From contig CAIYDQ010000005.1 in the NCBI GenBank assembly GCA_903925075.1, positions 1 to 64,000 of the forward strand: 64,000 nucleotides of DNA, given 5' to 3'. This document shows positions 33,741-46,098 of this stretch, piece after piece. The notes beneath the pieces were generated by a model. It searched no databases. It worked only from the letters and a program-made list of their open reading frames with translations, and was not told the DNA's origin. Source of the stretch: an uncultured Geobacter sp. (GTDB lineage: Bacteria; Desulfobacterota; Desulfuromonadia; Geobacterales; Geobacteraceae). Made by a program: the position numbers and the translations under genes. Numbering within the stretch: the stretch's first letter is position 1; the number at the start of each line of letters is the position of its first letter.

Positions 33741-33958
33741 CCGTTGGCAATGCCGACTTCGGCGGCTTGTCCATGAGAAGGTGACGCTTCTTGCTCACAT
33801 TAGTGTATAGTTTAATCGGCCCCCCGATTTCAGGCCGCTGCCTCGCGCCAGGAGCGAAAGTTGTCGTCCGGCGAAGCTTGGATAGGGGATATTGCGGTTT
33901 CAATTTTGACGGTCTTGCCATGCGTCCCGGAGCTGCTCCGAGGACGAACAGGGTCTAA

Positions 33959-36076
<2,118 letters not shown>

Positions 36077-36213
36077 ACAGGGCGAAAGCGGCCGACGCCC
36101 CGCCGGGATCTATGCAATCTCTCCGGGTCAATTCCCCGCCCCTTGGGGCGTTCGATTCGTTGCTCCCCGCTGCTTGCCTTGCGGCGGGGTATTTCCTCAA
36201 TAAGGAGCTTGGT

Positions 36214-37302
36214 ATGTCTTCCGTCTTTGGCGCCATGTTCAGAGTCTCCACCTTCGGCGAGAGCCATTGCGCGGCGGTCGGGGCCGTCATCGACGGCTGT
36301 CCTCCCGGCTTGCCGTTGAGCGAAGCCGACATCCAGCCGCAGTTGGACCGGCGTCGTCCGGGGCAAAGCGCCCTGACCACGCAGCGCGACGAACAGGACC
36401 TGGTGAGCATCCTTTCCGGGGTGGAAAACGGCATCACCTTGGGGACTCCCATCGGACTGCTCGTGCACAACCGCGACCAGAGGCCCTCCGATTACCAGCA
36501 GATGCAGAACATCCCTCGACCCTCCCATGCGGACTACACCTACCAGATGAAATACGGCATCCGCGCCGCCAGCGGCGGCGGCCGGGCCAGCGCGCGGGAA
36601 ACCATCGGGCGGGTGGCGGCCGGTGCCGTCGCCGAAAAGTACCTGGCCGAGCACTACGGCGTGGAGATGGTGGCCTGGGTGGACGCCGTCGGGCCGTTGC
36701 AGGGGGGGACGGTAGACCTTGCCGGCGTCTCCCGGCAGCAGGTGGACGCCTGCGCGGTCCGCTCGCCGGACCCGGTCGCCGCCAAGGCCATGGCGGAATT
36801 GATCGCCGAGGTTCGGGACAACGAGGATTCGGTGGGCGGGGTGGTGGCTTGCGTCTGCCGCAATCTGCCGGCCGGACTGGGCGAGCCGGTATTCGACAAG
36901 TTCGAGGCCCTGCTGGCCCACGCCATGCTCTCCATCCCCGCCTCCAAAGGGTTCGAGATCGGCTCCGGCTTCGGCGGCAGCCGCATGCTGGGGAGCGCGC
37001 ACAACGATCCCTTCGTGCGCAAAGGCGCGCGTCTGGGGACGGTGACCAACCATAGCGGCGGGGTGCAGGGAGGGATTTCCAACGGCGAGTCGGTCTATTT
37101 CCGGGTCGCCTTCAAGCCGCCGGCAACCATAGCCCTCAGGCAGCATACCGCGGACTTCGCAGGGAACGACGCCGTCTTGGAGGCCAAAGGGCGCCACGAC
37201 CCTTGCATCGTGCCGAGGGCGGTCCCGGTTGTGGAGGGTATGGCGGCGCTGGTGATCCTGGATTTATTGTTGCGGCAGGAATACCGGCAAGGAGGGCGTT
37301 AG
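36214..37302 (+). CDS. aroC: Chorismate synthase
   Basis: From ATG at 36214 (AAGGAG upstream) the 362-residue protein contains the family signatures [37 protein letters not shown], the [14 protein letters not shown] segment and FKPPATI. The enzyme makes chorismate from EPSP using reduced FMN and is the last step of the shikimate pathway. Its length is usual. The ORF-track version begins 34 codons earlier without support. Confidence 0.95.
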   Translation: MSSVFGAMFRVSTFGESHCAAVGAVIDGCPPGLPLSEADIQPQLDRRRPGQSALTTQRDEQDLVSILSGVENGITLGTPIGLLVHNRDQRPSDYQQMQNIPRPSHADYTYQMKYGIRAASGGGRASARETIGRVAAGAVAEKYLAEHYGVEMVAWVDAVGPLQGGTVDLAGVSRQQVDACAVRSPDPVAAKAMAELIAEVRDNEDSVGGVVACVCRNLPAGLGEPVFDKFEALLAHAMLSIPASKGFEIGSGFGGSRMLGSAHNDPFVRKGARLGTVTNHSGGVQGGISNGESVYFRVAFKPPATIALRQHTADFAGNDAVLEAKGRHDPCIVPRAVPVVEGMAALVILDLLLRQEYRQGGR

Positions 37303-37337
37303 CCGGGCGCCGGGAACGGACCTGAGAGGTGTCGCAC

Positions 37338-38207
37338 GTGGCGAAAAGATCGGAGATGATGACGCGCGAGCTCCCCCGCTGGCTGAGTTCCCTGTTGATC
37401 GTGGGCACGGTGGCGACGGTGGTGCTCTTGGAAATGAAGCGTCCGCTGCGCCGCAGCAGGCAGGATAAGCTGGAGCGTGACCTGCGCAACGGGGCGTTCG
37501 CCGTGCTGGCGGCGGCGACGGTCGCGCTGGCGGAAAAGCCGGTGACGGCCCCCATGGCGCTGGCGGTGCAGCGTAACCGCTGGGGACTTTTGCCGGCGCT
37601 GCGGCTCCCCCGGGCGGCGGAGCTGGTTCTCTCCGTGCTGTTGCTGGACTACACGCTCTACGTCTGGCACTACTTGACCCACAAAATTCCCTTCCTTTGG
37701 CGGTTCCACAAGACTCACCACGTCGACCTGGACCTGGACGCCAGCACCGCGCTTCGCTTCCATCCCGGCGAGTTGCTGCTCTCCGTGCCGTGGCGGGCGG
37801 CCCAGGTGCGGCTCTTGGGCATATCGCCGCTGGGGCTGGCGATCTGGCAGACCCTCACCCTGATGGAGATCATGTTCCATCACGCCAACCTGCGGCTTCC
37901 TCTCGGCTTGGAGCGCCGTCTGTGCCGGTTGATCGTCACTCCCCGCATGCACGGCATCCACCACTCCACCCTCAGGGCGGAGACCGACTCCAACTGGTCG
38001 ACCATCTTTTCCTGGCCCGATCGCCTGCACGGAACCCTGCGGCTGAACGTGCCGCAACAAGAGATCACCATCGGGGTAGGCGCTTACCAGGACCCGGCGG
38101 AACTGACGTTGGGCAAGGTGTTGGAGTTGCCGTTCGCCCCGGAGCGGCCGTGGAGCGACCGGGAGCGGGGACCCCTTTCCCGGCCGGCGGGCAGGTTGGC
38201 AGGTTGA
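37338..38207 (+). CDS. Sterol desaturase/fatty acid hydroxylase family protein
   Basis: The protein of about 289 residues (GTG start at 37338, AGAGG upstream; GTG 37329 and ATG 37356 are alternatives) has membrane helices and the His clusters of the family: HYLTHKIPFLWRFHKTHHVDLD, HHANLRLPLG and HGIHHST. They hold a di-iron centre for oxidation of a lipid. It follows aroC by 35 bases. Substrate unknown. Confidence 0.85.
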   Translation: MAKRSEMMTRELPRWLSSLLIVGTVATVVLLEMKRPLRRSRQDKLERDLRNGAFAVLAAATVALAEKPVTAPMALAVQRNRWGLLPALRLPRAAELVLSVLLLDYTLYVWHYLTHKIPFLWRFHKTHHVDLDLDASTALRFHPGELLLSVPWRAAQVRLLGISPLGLAIWQTLTLMEIMFHHANLRLPLGLERRLCRLIVTPRMHGIHHSTLRAETDSNWSTIFSWPDRLHGTLRLNVPQQEITIGVGAYQDPAELTLGKVLELPFAPERPWSDRERGPLSRPAGRLAG

Positions 38208-38250
38208 AGACAGGAGAGGTTGGAGGCGGTTGGAGGAGGGACGGTTTTCG

Positions 38251-38284
38251 CGGGGCGGGTTTCAAAACCCGCCCCGTCTTATTT
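38251..38284 (+). terminator. Intrinsic terminator after the sterol desaturase-type gene
   Basis: CGGGGCGGGTTT and AAACCCGCCCCG form a perfect 12-bp stem, followed on the plus strand by TCTTATTTT. It overlaps the stop codon of the minus-strand small membrane protein. Confidence 0.85.
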
Positions 38285-38452
38285 TGGCGGGTCCTTGGGA
38301 CGGGTCTTGACGACCCCGCTCAGTACGGCGATTCCCAGCAATATCAGGCAGGCGATGGCGATTTTCACCAGGGCCACTCCGGCGGTGATCAGCGCCCAGG
38401 CCACGCCGGCGATAACCAGTAAGAACCCGATGAGATAGAGCGCAAATGACAT
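38279..38452 (-). CDS. Small two-helix membrane protein, 57 aa (not in ORF track)
   Basis: The reverse strand encodes MSFALYLIGFLLVIAGVAWALITAGVALVKIAIACLILLGIAVLSGVVKTRPKDPPK: two hydrophobic segments (about 4-28 and 31-48) and a short basic tail. A strong AAGGAGAG lies 6 bases before the ATG. No family is recognised. It is 79 bases downstream of the monohaem cytochrome gene. Confidence 0.75.
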   Translation of the reverse strand: MSFALYLIGFLLVIAGVAWALITAGVALVKIAIACLILLGIAVLSGVVKTRPKDPPK

Positions 38453-38531
38453 GAGATCTCTCCTTTTGTCCCGTTGCCGCTGATGTTGATTGTTCTCTCA
38501 AGGCTTGGCGGACGCCCTGTTTGATGTCCTC

Positions 38532-38843
38532 TCAAGGCTTGGCGACCGCCCTGATGTAAGCCACCAGCGCTTTCATCTGCGCCGACTTGGCGGCGGGCGG
38601 CTTGCCCGCCAGCGCCTCCTTGATGCACTGGTTAATCACCTTTATCAGCTCGCCGTCGTCGTAAGACGCCGTCTCGGCCAATCCGCTGCCGTCGGGATGA
38701 CAGCTGGCGCAACTCTTGCCGTTGCTCCCAAGCCTCGCGCTGTTGAAAAGCTCCTTGCCCGGATCCGCCGGCTGCTGAGCGGCCGCCGGCGAGGCGCCGA
38801 GCAACGCCGCAGCTGCGATAAAGGTCATGCCAAGTTTTTTCAC
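38532..38843 (-). CDS. Small monohaem c-type cytochrome
   Basis: The 103-residue protein has a signal peptide (MKKLGMTFIAAAALLGASPAAAQ) and one haem site, CASCH, followed by the typical DGSGLAE segment and ALVAYIRAVAKP at the end. It is a periplasmic electron carrier of the class I cytochrome c type. It lies 40 bases after sucD in the same direction. Confidence 0.9.
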   Translation of the reverse strand: MKKLGMTFIAAAALLGASPAAAQQPADPGKELFNSARLGSNGKSCASCHPDGSGLAETASYDDGELIKVINQCIKEALAGKPPAAKSAQMKALVAYIRAVAKP

Positions 38844-38883
38844 GCAGAACTTCCCCTTGTTGCCGAGATGCGTCGCCAGTCCC

Positions 38884-39771
38884 TTACGCTTTGTTCGCCG
38901 CCCCCTTCATCAATTCCAGCATGGTCGCACCCATCCTGGTGGGGCTTGGCGACACCGCGACGCCGCAGTCGGTGAGCGCCCGGATCTTGTCCTCGGCCCT
39001 TCCCTTCCCCCCGGTGATGATGGCACCGGCATGTCCCATCCTTTTGCCGGGAGGGGCGGTTACGCCTGCTATGAAGGCCGCCACCGGCTTGTTCATGTAC
39101 TCCTTGATCCAGGCGGCGGCCTCTTCCTCGGCCCCTCCGCCGATCTCGCCGATCATGAAAACGCCGTCGGTCTCCGGGTCTTCGTTGAACATCCTGAGCA
39201 CGTCGATGAAATTCATGCCGATGATGGGATCTCCGCCGATGCCGACTCCGGTCGATTGGCCGAGGCCGACGTCGGTCAACTGCTTGACCGCCTCGTAGGT
39301 GAGGGTGCCGCTGCGGGAGACCACGCCGATCCGGCCGGGGGTATGGATATAGCCCGGCATGATGCCGACTTTGCAGACGCCGGGGGTGATCACTCCCGGA
39401 CAGTTGGGGCCGACCAGCCTGGTCGAGCTTTTCTCCTGGATCATCCTGGCAAGCACCATGTCCCGGACCGGAATCCCCTCGGTGATGCAGACGGCCAGCT
39501 CCAGGCCGGCGTCGCAGGCCTCCAGTATGGCGTCCGCGGCGCCGGGAGGGGGGACGAAGATCATGGAGACGTTGGCGCTCGTGTAGCGCACCGCCTCTTC
39601 CACGGTATTGAAAACGGGAATACCCTCGATGTGGATGCCCCCTTTGCCGGGGGTCACCCCCGCGACGATCTGCGTGCCGTATTCCCGGCACTGCTGGGTG
39701 TGAAATAACCCGCTTCTGCCGGTTATCCCCTGCACCACCACCCGCGAGTCTTTGTTCAACAGTATCGACAT
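38884..39771 (-). CDS. sucD: Succinate-CoA ligase, alpha subunit
   Basis: The 295-residue protein begins with the CoA-binding Rossmann part ([35 protein letters not shown]) and carries the phosphorylated histidine region [21 protein letters not shown]. With SucC it interconverts succinyl-CoA and succinate with nucleotide phosphorylation in the TCA cycle. It follows sucC by 80 bases. Geobacter-type bacteria also use a CoA transferase for this step when growing on acetate. Confidence 0.95.
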   Translation of the reverse strand: MSILLNKDSRVVVQGITGRSGLFHTQQCREYGTQIVAGVTPGKGGIHIEGIPVFNTVEEAVRYTSANVSMIFVPPPGAADAILEACDAGLELAVCITEGIPVRDMVLARMIQEKSSTRLVGPNCPGVITPGVCKVGIMPGYIHTPGRIGVVSRSGTLTYEAVKQLTDVGLGQSTGVGIGGDPIIGMNFIDVLRMFNEDPETDGVFMIGEIGGGAEEEAAAWIKEYMNKPVAAFIAGVTAPPGKRMGHAGAIITGGKGRAEDKIRALTDCGVAVSPSPTRMGATMLELMKGAANKA

Positions 39772-39851
39772 GAAAACCTCCGTTGCCCTGATACCCAGTC
39801 CGGCAAAAAGTTTCGTTTCCCGCGTTTAATTTGATTGCCGTAGGGGCGGAG

Positions 39852-41012
<1,161 letters not shown>

Positions 41013-41098
41013 GCGGGCTCCCCTTGACTGGCAATTTTTAACCATGGTTGTTTTATCATGAATGCAGGGAAAGGCAAGCGCGATCTGATGAGGCGGGA

Positions 41099-41198
41099 AG
41101 GGGGTGCGGGAGGGGGGCAGGGGGTGGAAAATTGCCCACATTTGCTGACCTGGCACCTTCTCCCACCCCCCAGCCCCCTCCCGCTGGGGGTGGGGGAG
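41099..41198 (-). repeat. MITE-like dispersed repeat, copy 1 (degenerate)
   Basis: Read on the minus strand, CTCCCCCACCCCCAGCGGGAGGGGGCTGG... through GTGGGCAATT to CCCTCCCGCACC is about 80% alike to copy 2 at 46251-46362 by eye, in the opposite orientation. It lies between sucC and the methyltransferase gene; the rest of that 320-base gap holds no gene. Confidence 0.7.
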
Positions 41199-41334
41199 TC
41201 TCGGCAAAAGCTTAAGTTAGCGCCAGTCCTCCGAAGGGGACAGGGTCTTCAGGGGTGGCGGAGCTTTTGCGTTGCGCCAGGTCCGCCTCGGAGTGTATAG
41301 TCCTCGGCAGGACAGTTTTACCAAAGGAGTACCA

Positions 41335-42465
41335 ATGACACAACAGCAGTTTTTCGCCACCACCGCCAAGGGCGTGGAAGAGGTCCTGGCCGCCGAGCTC
41401 ACCAGGCTCGGCGCGGAGGGGGTGGTCGTCGAAAGCGGCGGGGCGCGCTTTAGCGGCGGCTTGGAGGCGGCTTACCGGGCCAACCTCTGGCTGCGCACCG
41501 CCAGCCGGGTGCTGATGCCGCTGGCGGAGTTCGCCTGCGAGACCCCGGAACAGCTCTACCAGGGGGTGCGCGCCATCGGCTGGACCGGCCACCTGACCCC
41601 GGCCATGACGCTCGCCGTCGACTGCAACCTGCGGGACTCGGCGCTCACCCACTCGGGGTTCGTGGCCCTGAAGGCCAAGGACGCCATCGTGGACGATCTG
41701 CGGGACGCCTTGGGAAGCCGCCCCAACGTGGACAGCAAGGATCCGGACCTGAGGATCAACGTCAGGCTCTTCAGGAATCGTTGCACGGTGAGCCTCGACT
41801 GCTCCGGCGCCCCTTTGGACCGGCGCGGCTATCGATTGGACAGGCACGAGGCGCCGCTCAAGGAGAACCTGGCTGCGGCGCTGATCGAGCTTTCCGGCTG
41901 GGACGGCGCCACGCCGCTTATCGACCCGATGTGCGGCACCGGCACCATCGCCATCGAGGGCGCGCTGAAGGCGCTGCGCATCCCTCCCGGACTCTTGCGC
42001 GCCGGCTTCGGCTTCCAGCGCTGGCTCGGGTTCGACCGCGAGCTTTGGAGCCGTCTGGTCGAGGAGGCGCGCCAGGGGATGCTGGCCGCCTTGCCGGCGC
42101 CGGTGCTGGGCTCCGACCTCTCGCACTCGGCCGTCGCCATGGCCAACGAGAACGCCCGCCGCGCCGGGGTCGGCGACTTCATCAGCCTAGGGCGCTCGCC
42201 GATCGCCGAGTTGTCGCCGCCGCCCGGCCCGGGGACGCTGATCTTCAACCCTCCCTACGGCATGCGGCTGGGCGAGGAGGAGGCGCTGAAGCCGCTGTAC
42301 AAGGAGATCGGCGACACCTTGAAGCAGCGCTGCAAGGGATACACTGCCTATCTATTCACCGGCAACCCGGCGCTGGCCAAATGCGTCGGCCTGAAGGCGT
42401 CCAGGAGGATCGTCCTCTACAACGGCCCGATCGAGTGTCGGTTGCTCAAGTACGAGATGTATTAG
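41335..42465 (+). CDS. THUMP-domain class I SAM rRNA methyltransferase (RlmL-N/TrmG10-like)
   Basis: From ATG at 41335 (AAAGGAG upstream) the 376-residue protein has an N-terminal ferredoxin-like/THUMP part (FFATTAKGVEEVLAAEL) and a methyltransferase domain with LIDPMCGTGTIAIEGAL (SAM site) and LIFNPPYGMRLG (NPPY catalytic motif). It methylates N2 of a guanosine in 23S rRNA, as RlmL does for G2445, or a related site. It lacks the second methyltransferase domain of E. coli RlmL. Confidence 0.92.
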   Translation: MTQQQFFATTAKGVEEVLAAELTRLGAEGVVVESGGARFSGGLEAAYRANLWLRTASRVLMPLAEFACETPEQLYQGVRAIGWTGHLTPAMTLAVDCNLRDSALTHSGFVALKAKDAIVDDLRDALGSRPNVDSKDPDLRINVRLFRNRCTVSLDCSGAPLDRRGYRLDRHEAPLKENLAAALIELSGWDGATPLIDPMCGTGTIAIEGALKALRIPPGLLRAGFGFQRWLGFDRELWSRLVEEARQGMLAALPAPVLGSDLSHSAVAMANENARRAGVGDFISLGRSPIAELSPPPGPGTLIFNPPYGMRLGEEEALKPLYKEIGDTLKQRCKGYTAYLFTGNPALAKCVGLKASRRIVLYNGPIECRLLKYEMY

Positions 42466-42501
42466 AGCGGTCGCGGCGGCGAGGTCATTAAAATTTCGAG
42501 C

Positions 42502-42530
42502 TTGACACTCTAATTCATTTAACCTATAGT
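42502..42530 (+). promoter_or_regulatory. Strong sigma-70 promoter for the tRNA gene
   Basis: A perfect TTGACA and a TATAGT box are spaced by exactly 17 bases, 16 bases before the mature tRNA 5' end. Confidence 0.88.
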
Positions 42531-42545
42531 TAAATTTCGCTTTTC

Positions 42546-42622
42546 GGGCCTATAGCTCAGTTGGCTAGAGCTACCGGCTCATAACCGGTCGGTCCCAGGT
42601 TCGAGTCCTGGTGGGCCCACCA
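42546..42622 (+). tRNA. tRNA with CAU anticodon, probably tRNA-Ile2 (lysidine-modified); Met possible
   Basis: GGGCCTATAGCTCAGTTGG... folds as a standard cloverleaf of 77 bases with encoded CCA. The acceptor arm GGGCCTA pairs with TGGGCCC, the D arm is GCTC...GAGC, and the anticodon arm ACCGG-CTCATAA-CCGGT gives CAU. The acceptor and D-arm sequence match tRNA-Ile(GAU) rather than tRNA-Met, so TilS-modified Ile2 reading AUA codons is likely. Confidence 0.9.
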
Positions 42623-42693
42623 CCTACAATTAGGATGATGTGGGGATGCCCTTAAAGCACCTGATCAGACGAGAAAATACACGTAAAGTGGGG

Positions 42694-42735
42694 AAAAAGA
42701 GTGCACACCAAGCGGTTGCACTCTTTTTCTTTTGT
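42694..42735 (+). terminator. Intrinsic terminator after the tRNA gene
   Basis: AAAAAGAGTGCA and TGCACTCTTTTT form a perfect 12-bp stem with an 11-base loop and a T-rich end. It lies between the tRNA and the Nif3-like gene, whose start codon falls directly after it. Confidence 0.9.
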
Positions 42736-42740
42736 GTGCG

Positions 42741-43859
42741 ATGATTACTCCTAGAGTTTCCGATATAGTTGGAATTACTAACAAAATTGCTCCGGCAGAG
42801 CTTGCTGAATCCTGGGATAACGTGGGGCTTCAGCTGGGGGATCCGGCCGGCCAGGTCTCCCGGATCATGGTGGCGCTCGATCCCGGCGGCGACGCCGTAC
42901 AGGCCGCCGTCGAGACCGGCTGCCAGTTGCTGGTCACCCATCATCCCTTCATCTTTTCCCCGCTCAAGAAGATCTCCGCGGCCGACGAAACCGGCCGGCT
43001 GGCCATAAAAGCCCTGAAGAACGACCTCTCGATCATCTCCCTGCACACCAATTACGACATCGCCCAGGGCGGCGTGAACGACCTGCTCGCCGCGCGGCTG
43101 GGGGTCGAGGGGGCGCTGCCGCTCAAGGTGACCGGCGGCGACGAGTACGTGAAGCTGGCGCTCTTCGTCCCGCACGGCTTCGAGGAGCGCTTGCTGCAGG
43201 CGCTTTCGCCCTTCATGGCGCCGATCGGCAGCTATCGGGACTGTTCCTTTCAGGGGGACGGCATCGGCAGGTTCACCCCGATGGCCGGCGCCAACCCTTT
43301 CGTGGGAGAGGTAGGCCTCGGGCATCAGGAAAAAGAGAGCCGCCTGGAATTGCTGCTGCCAAAGGAAAGGATCTCGGGCGCGGTGGCGGCCATGAAGGGA
43401 GCGCATCCCTACGAGGAGCCGGCCTACGACCTTTACCCGGTGCTGAACCGGGGCGCGCTGCGCGGCCTGGGGAGGATCGGGCTGCTGGCGGAGGCGACCA
43501 GCGCCGGCGAGTTTGCGCGGACGGTCAAGGAGCGGCTGGCGGCGAGCGGAGTGCGCCTGGTGGGAGAGCCGGGGCGGCGGGTGAGGAAGGTGGCGCTTTG
43601 CGGAGGCTCCGGCGCTTCGCTGTTGCGCGAGGCGGCACGCAAGGGCGCTGATCTGCTGGTAACCGGGGACGTCAAGTATCACGAGGCGCGCGAGGCGGAG
43701 GCCTTGGGCGTGGCGGTACTCGATGCGGGGCACTTCGCCACCGAATGGCCGATGGTGCAGGGATTGGCGAGCGCGCTCAGGCGCGCGCTGGAAGCAAAGA
43801 GGTTCGAAACGGAGGTTGTGGAGTTCCAGGGAGAGCGGGAGCCTTTCAGTTTTTGGTAA
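42741..43859 (+). CDS. Nif3-like dinuclear metal-centre protein (YqfO/NIF3 family)
   Basis: The 372-residue protein (ATG at 42741; TTG at 42732 also open) is a Nif3/GTP cyclohydrolase-I-type-2 family member. It has ESWDNVGLQLG, LVTHHPFIF, SLHTNYDIAQGGVNDLLA, TGDVKYHEA and VLDAGHFATEWP, which carry the dinuclear-metal ligands. It is of the long type with the inserted PII-like domain (about 130-235). Function is unsettled. It lacks a clear ribosome site, being placed just after the tRNA terminator. Confidence 0.9.
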   Translation: MITPRVSDIVGITNKIAPAELAESWDNVGLQLGDPAGQVSRIMVALDPGGDAVQAAVETGCQLLVTHHPFIFSPLKKISAADETGRLAIKALKNDLSIISLHTNYDIAQGGVNDLLAARLGVEGALPLKVTGGDEYVKLALFVPHGFEERLLQALSPFMAPIGSYRDCSFQGDGIGRFTPMAGANPFVGEVGLGHQEKESRLELLLPKERISGAVAAMKGAHPYEEPAYDLYPVLNRGALRGLGRIGLLAEATSAGEFARTVKERLAASGVRLVGEPGRRVRKVALCGGSGASLLREAARKGADLLVTGDVKYHEAREAEALGVAVLDAGHFATEWPMVQGLASALRRALEAKRFETEVVEFQGEREPFSFW

Positions 43860-43910
43860 GGGGCTTTTCGCTTTTAAGGTTCATAAAAAAAAGCGTTGGG
43901 GAGGCGGATT

Positions 43911-44630
43911 TTGCGTAACAACTTGAGGGCGTTATACGAGTTGCAGGAGATCGACCTGCGGATTGACGGTCTGGATGTCGAGAGGGGGCAGTTGCTTGCC
44001 GAAGCCCAGGCCCTGGAGGCGAAGCTTGTCGAGGCGCGGGAGAAGATTTCCTCCCGCCGCGAGGAGGCGCAGGCTCTGGAGGCGGAGAAGACCGGGCTTG
44101 AGGCGAGTCTTGCCGGCGAGAGCGAGAATATCGTCAGGTCGGAGTCCCACCTGAAGGAGATCAAGACGCAGAAGGAATACCAGGCGGTATCCAAGGAGAT
44201 CACCGGCGCCAAGAAGTTGATCGCGGAACTGGAAGACCAGATCCTGCAAAAGATCAACACGCTGGAGGAGATCTCCGGCGACGTCGCCAAGAAGGAAGCC
44301 GATCTCTCCGAGCTGGTAGAAAACATAGCGCTGCAGCAGGCCGAGGTGCAGCGCAAGGTGGAGAATCTGGAAGGCGGCATCGCCGCCGACGTCACCACCC
44401 GCGAGCAGACCATCAAGGGGCTTCCCGCCTCGGTGCTGAAGCGATACGCCCGGCTGCGCGAGCAGCGCCGGGGCGTGGCGGTGGTCGAGGCGAAGGAAGG
44501 GAACTGCATGGGGTGCAACATGCATCTCCCCCCGCAGCTCTACAACACGCTGTTTCGCGCCGACGACGTGATCACCTGCCCGCACTGCCAGCGTATCCTG
44601 GTCATGCGGCAGGAGCTCGAAGCGAAATAG
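43911..44630 (+). CDS. Zinc ribbon/coiled-coil protein (CT398-like)
   Basis: The 239-residue protein is almost all coiled coil (about 1-170, EAQALEAKLVEAREKISSRREEAQALEAEK...) with a C-terminal C4 zinc ribbon CMGCNMHLPPQLYNTLF...ITCPHCQRIL. This is the widespread CT398/zf-RING_7 family, of uncertain function. A TTG start at 43911 with GGAGG 5 bases upstream is preferred over the upstream TTG. It is followed by rnpB. Confidence 0.88.
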   Translation: MRNNLRALYELQEIDLRIDGLDVERGQLLAEAQALEAKLVEAREKISSRREEAQALEAEKTGLEASLAGESENIVRSESHLKEIKTQKEYQAVSKEITGAKKLIAELEDQILQKINTLEEISGDVAKKEADLSELVENIALQQAEVQRKVENLEGGIAADVTTREQTIKGLPASVLKRYARLREQRRGVAVVEAKEGNCMGCNMHLPPQLYNTLFRADDVITCPHCQRILVMRQELEAK

Positions 44631-44647
44631 CGAAACAGTAGCATCAG

Positions 44648-44683
44648 TCGGATCGGCCCGATCGGTCGGATCGGTCGGATCGA
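44648..44683. repeat. 9-bp tandem repeat (TCGGATCGG), four copies
   Basis: TCGGATCGG is repeated with few changes (TCGGATCGG, CCCGATCGG, TCGGATCGG, TCGGATCGA) just before rnpB. It includes the palindrome GATCGGCCCGATC. A related perfect palindrome lies at 61068-61089. Confidence 0.7.
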
Positions 44684-44694
44684 TTTTTACCAGT

Positions 44695-45097
44695 TTGGCT
44701 GAAGCAGACCAGATGGCCGCCGCCCGCAAGGGGGGAGGAAAGTCCGGGCTCCACAGGGCATGGTGCTGGATAACGTCCAGCGGGGGCAACCCCAGGGAAA
44801 GTGCCACAGAGAGAAGTCCGCCCGCCGAAGCTGCCGAGCGCAGCGAGGCCTCAAGCGAAGGCGGGTAAGGGTGAAAGGGTGAGGTAAGAGCTCACCGGGT
44901 CCGACGGTGACGCCGGATGCCAGGTAAACCCCACCAGGAGCAAGACCAAATAGGGAAGCGTTAAGGACGGCCCGTCCGTGCTTCCGGGTTGGTTGCTTGA
45001 GGGCGTCGGTAACGGCGCTCCTAGATGAATGACCATCGCCCGCCTCCGGGTAACCGGCGGCGGGAACAGAACCCGGCTTACGGGCTGCTTCGGCCAA
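44695..45097 (+). ncRNA. rnpB: RNase P RNA, bacterial type A
   Basis: The conserved GAGGAAAGTCCGGGCTCC (5' core), AGGGTGAAAGGGTG, and GAACCCGGCTTACGG (3' core) are present. TTGGCTGAAGCAG and CTGCTTCGGCCAA pair to form helix P1, setting the ends. The RNA is the catalytic part of RNase P, which trims tRNA 5' ends. P1 plus the following TTTTT (45098-45102) can act as its terminator. The YkgJ-like gene starts 8 bases after. Confidence 0.95.
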
Positions 45098-45104
45098 TTT
45101 TTAC

Positions 45105-45596
45105 ATGAGCTTTGAGAAACAATGGCAGGACGGGGTGCAGGAGGTTTCCGGCGCGTTTGGCGCGCTTTCGGAGTCGGACCTGCAGAGGCTGCGCGCGCGT
45201 TGCGACCTGCTGATGGAGCGAAAGCGGGCTCTGCAGGCGCTGACGGCGCGGCTCGATCCCGCCACGCACTGCGCCGGCTGCGGCGGCGCCTGCTGCGTGG
45301 CCGGCAAGTACCATTTCGCCCGGGTCGACCTCCTGGTCTACCTGGCGGCCGGCCAGCCGCTCTTCGCCCCGCTCTTCGACAACGGTCTTTGCCCCTATCT
45401 GGGCGAAAGCGGTTGCCTGATGGCGCCGGCGTTTCGGCCTTTCAATTGCATCACCTTCAATTGCGAGCTGATCGAGGACCTGCTTGACGATGAGGAGGTC
45501 GCCCGCTTCTATCGTTTGGAGCGCGAGCTCAGGCGCAACTACGGGGAGATCCGCTCCCTTTTCCCCGGCGGCTCGATGGACCGGGCGCTGCTCTAG
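45105..45596 (+). CDS. YkgJ-family cysteine-cluster protein
   Basis: The 163-residue protein contains CAGCGGACC and later cysteines (GLCPYL, GCLM, FNCITFNC), matching the Fe/Zn-binding CxxCxxxCC pattern of the YkgJ (UPF0153) family. Function unknown. Its start codon is 8 bases past the rnpB P1 helix with no visible Shine-Dalgarno, so it might be leaderless or start later. Confidence 0.85.
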   Translation: MSFEKQWQDGVQEVSGAFGALSESDLQRLRARCDLLMERKRALQALTARLDPATHCAGCGGACCVAGKYHFARVDLLVYLAAGQPLFAPLFDNGLCPYLGESGCLMAPAFRPFNCITFNCELIEDLLDDEEVARFYRLERELRRNYGEIRSLFPGGSMDRALL

Positions 45597-45637
45597 CACC
45601 CGGAAGCAAGCCGCAACTGACCGGAGGTAATCGAACC

Positions 45638-45967
45638 ATGGCCACCATACACGATCTCGTGCTCGCCCACATCGACAACAAGCCCGCCTTCTACGCCAGG
45701 ATCGAAGAGATCATGCCGGACGTGAAGGCCGGCTGGTGGAAGGTGAAACTCCTGGTGCTCACCGTTCCGCTGCAGACCTACACCTGGATCCTCGACGACA
45801 GCCAGGTGAACGGCGCTCCCTTCACCATGGGCGATACCCCCATCATGCTGGAGAAGGTGGTCTCGCCCGAGCCGCCGCTGAAGCCGCTCAGCTCGGTCGG
45901 CAAGGGGAGCAAGGCCTCCCGCAAGGGCGGGAACGTCGTTTCCCTGTTCGACAGAAAAAAACCGTAA
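45638..45967 (+). CDS. Conserved hypothetical protein, 109 aa
   Basis: The protein (MATIHDLVLAHIDNKPAFYARIEEIMPDVKAGWWKVKLLVLTVPLQTYTWILDDSQ...) has GGAGGT upstream and a compact domain with a basic tail (GKGSKASRKGGNVVSLFDRKKP). No signal peptide and no known motif. It follows the YkgJ-like gene by 41 bases in the same direction. Confidence 0.75.
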   Translation: MATIHDLVLAHIDNKPAFYARIEEIMPDVKAGWWKVKLLVLTVPLQTYTWILDDSQVNGAPFTMGDTPIMLEKVVSPEPPLKPLSSVGKGSKASRKGGNVVSLFDRKKP

Positions 45968-46098
45968 GACCGCACGCCGGCAGCCGCAGTTGCTGCCGGG
46001 CCTCGCGCGTTTCGCCTTGAAGATCAGCCGGTCTTGAGCGCCGAAACGCCGGGCCGCCCGCCTCGAAAAAATCCCCGCCGCCCCGGCGCCGCTTCCCG

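Noticed and set aside
44648-44683. CRISPR-like repeats
   Set aside because: Units are 9 bp with no spacers; a short tandem repeat, not a CRISPR array.
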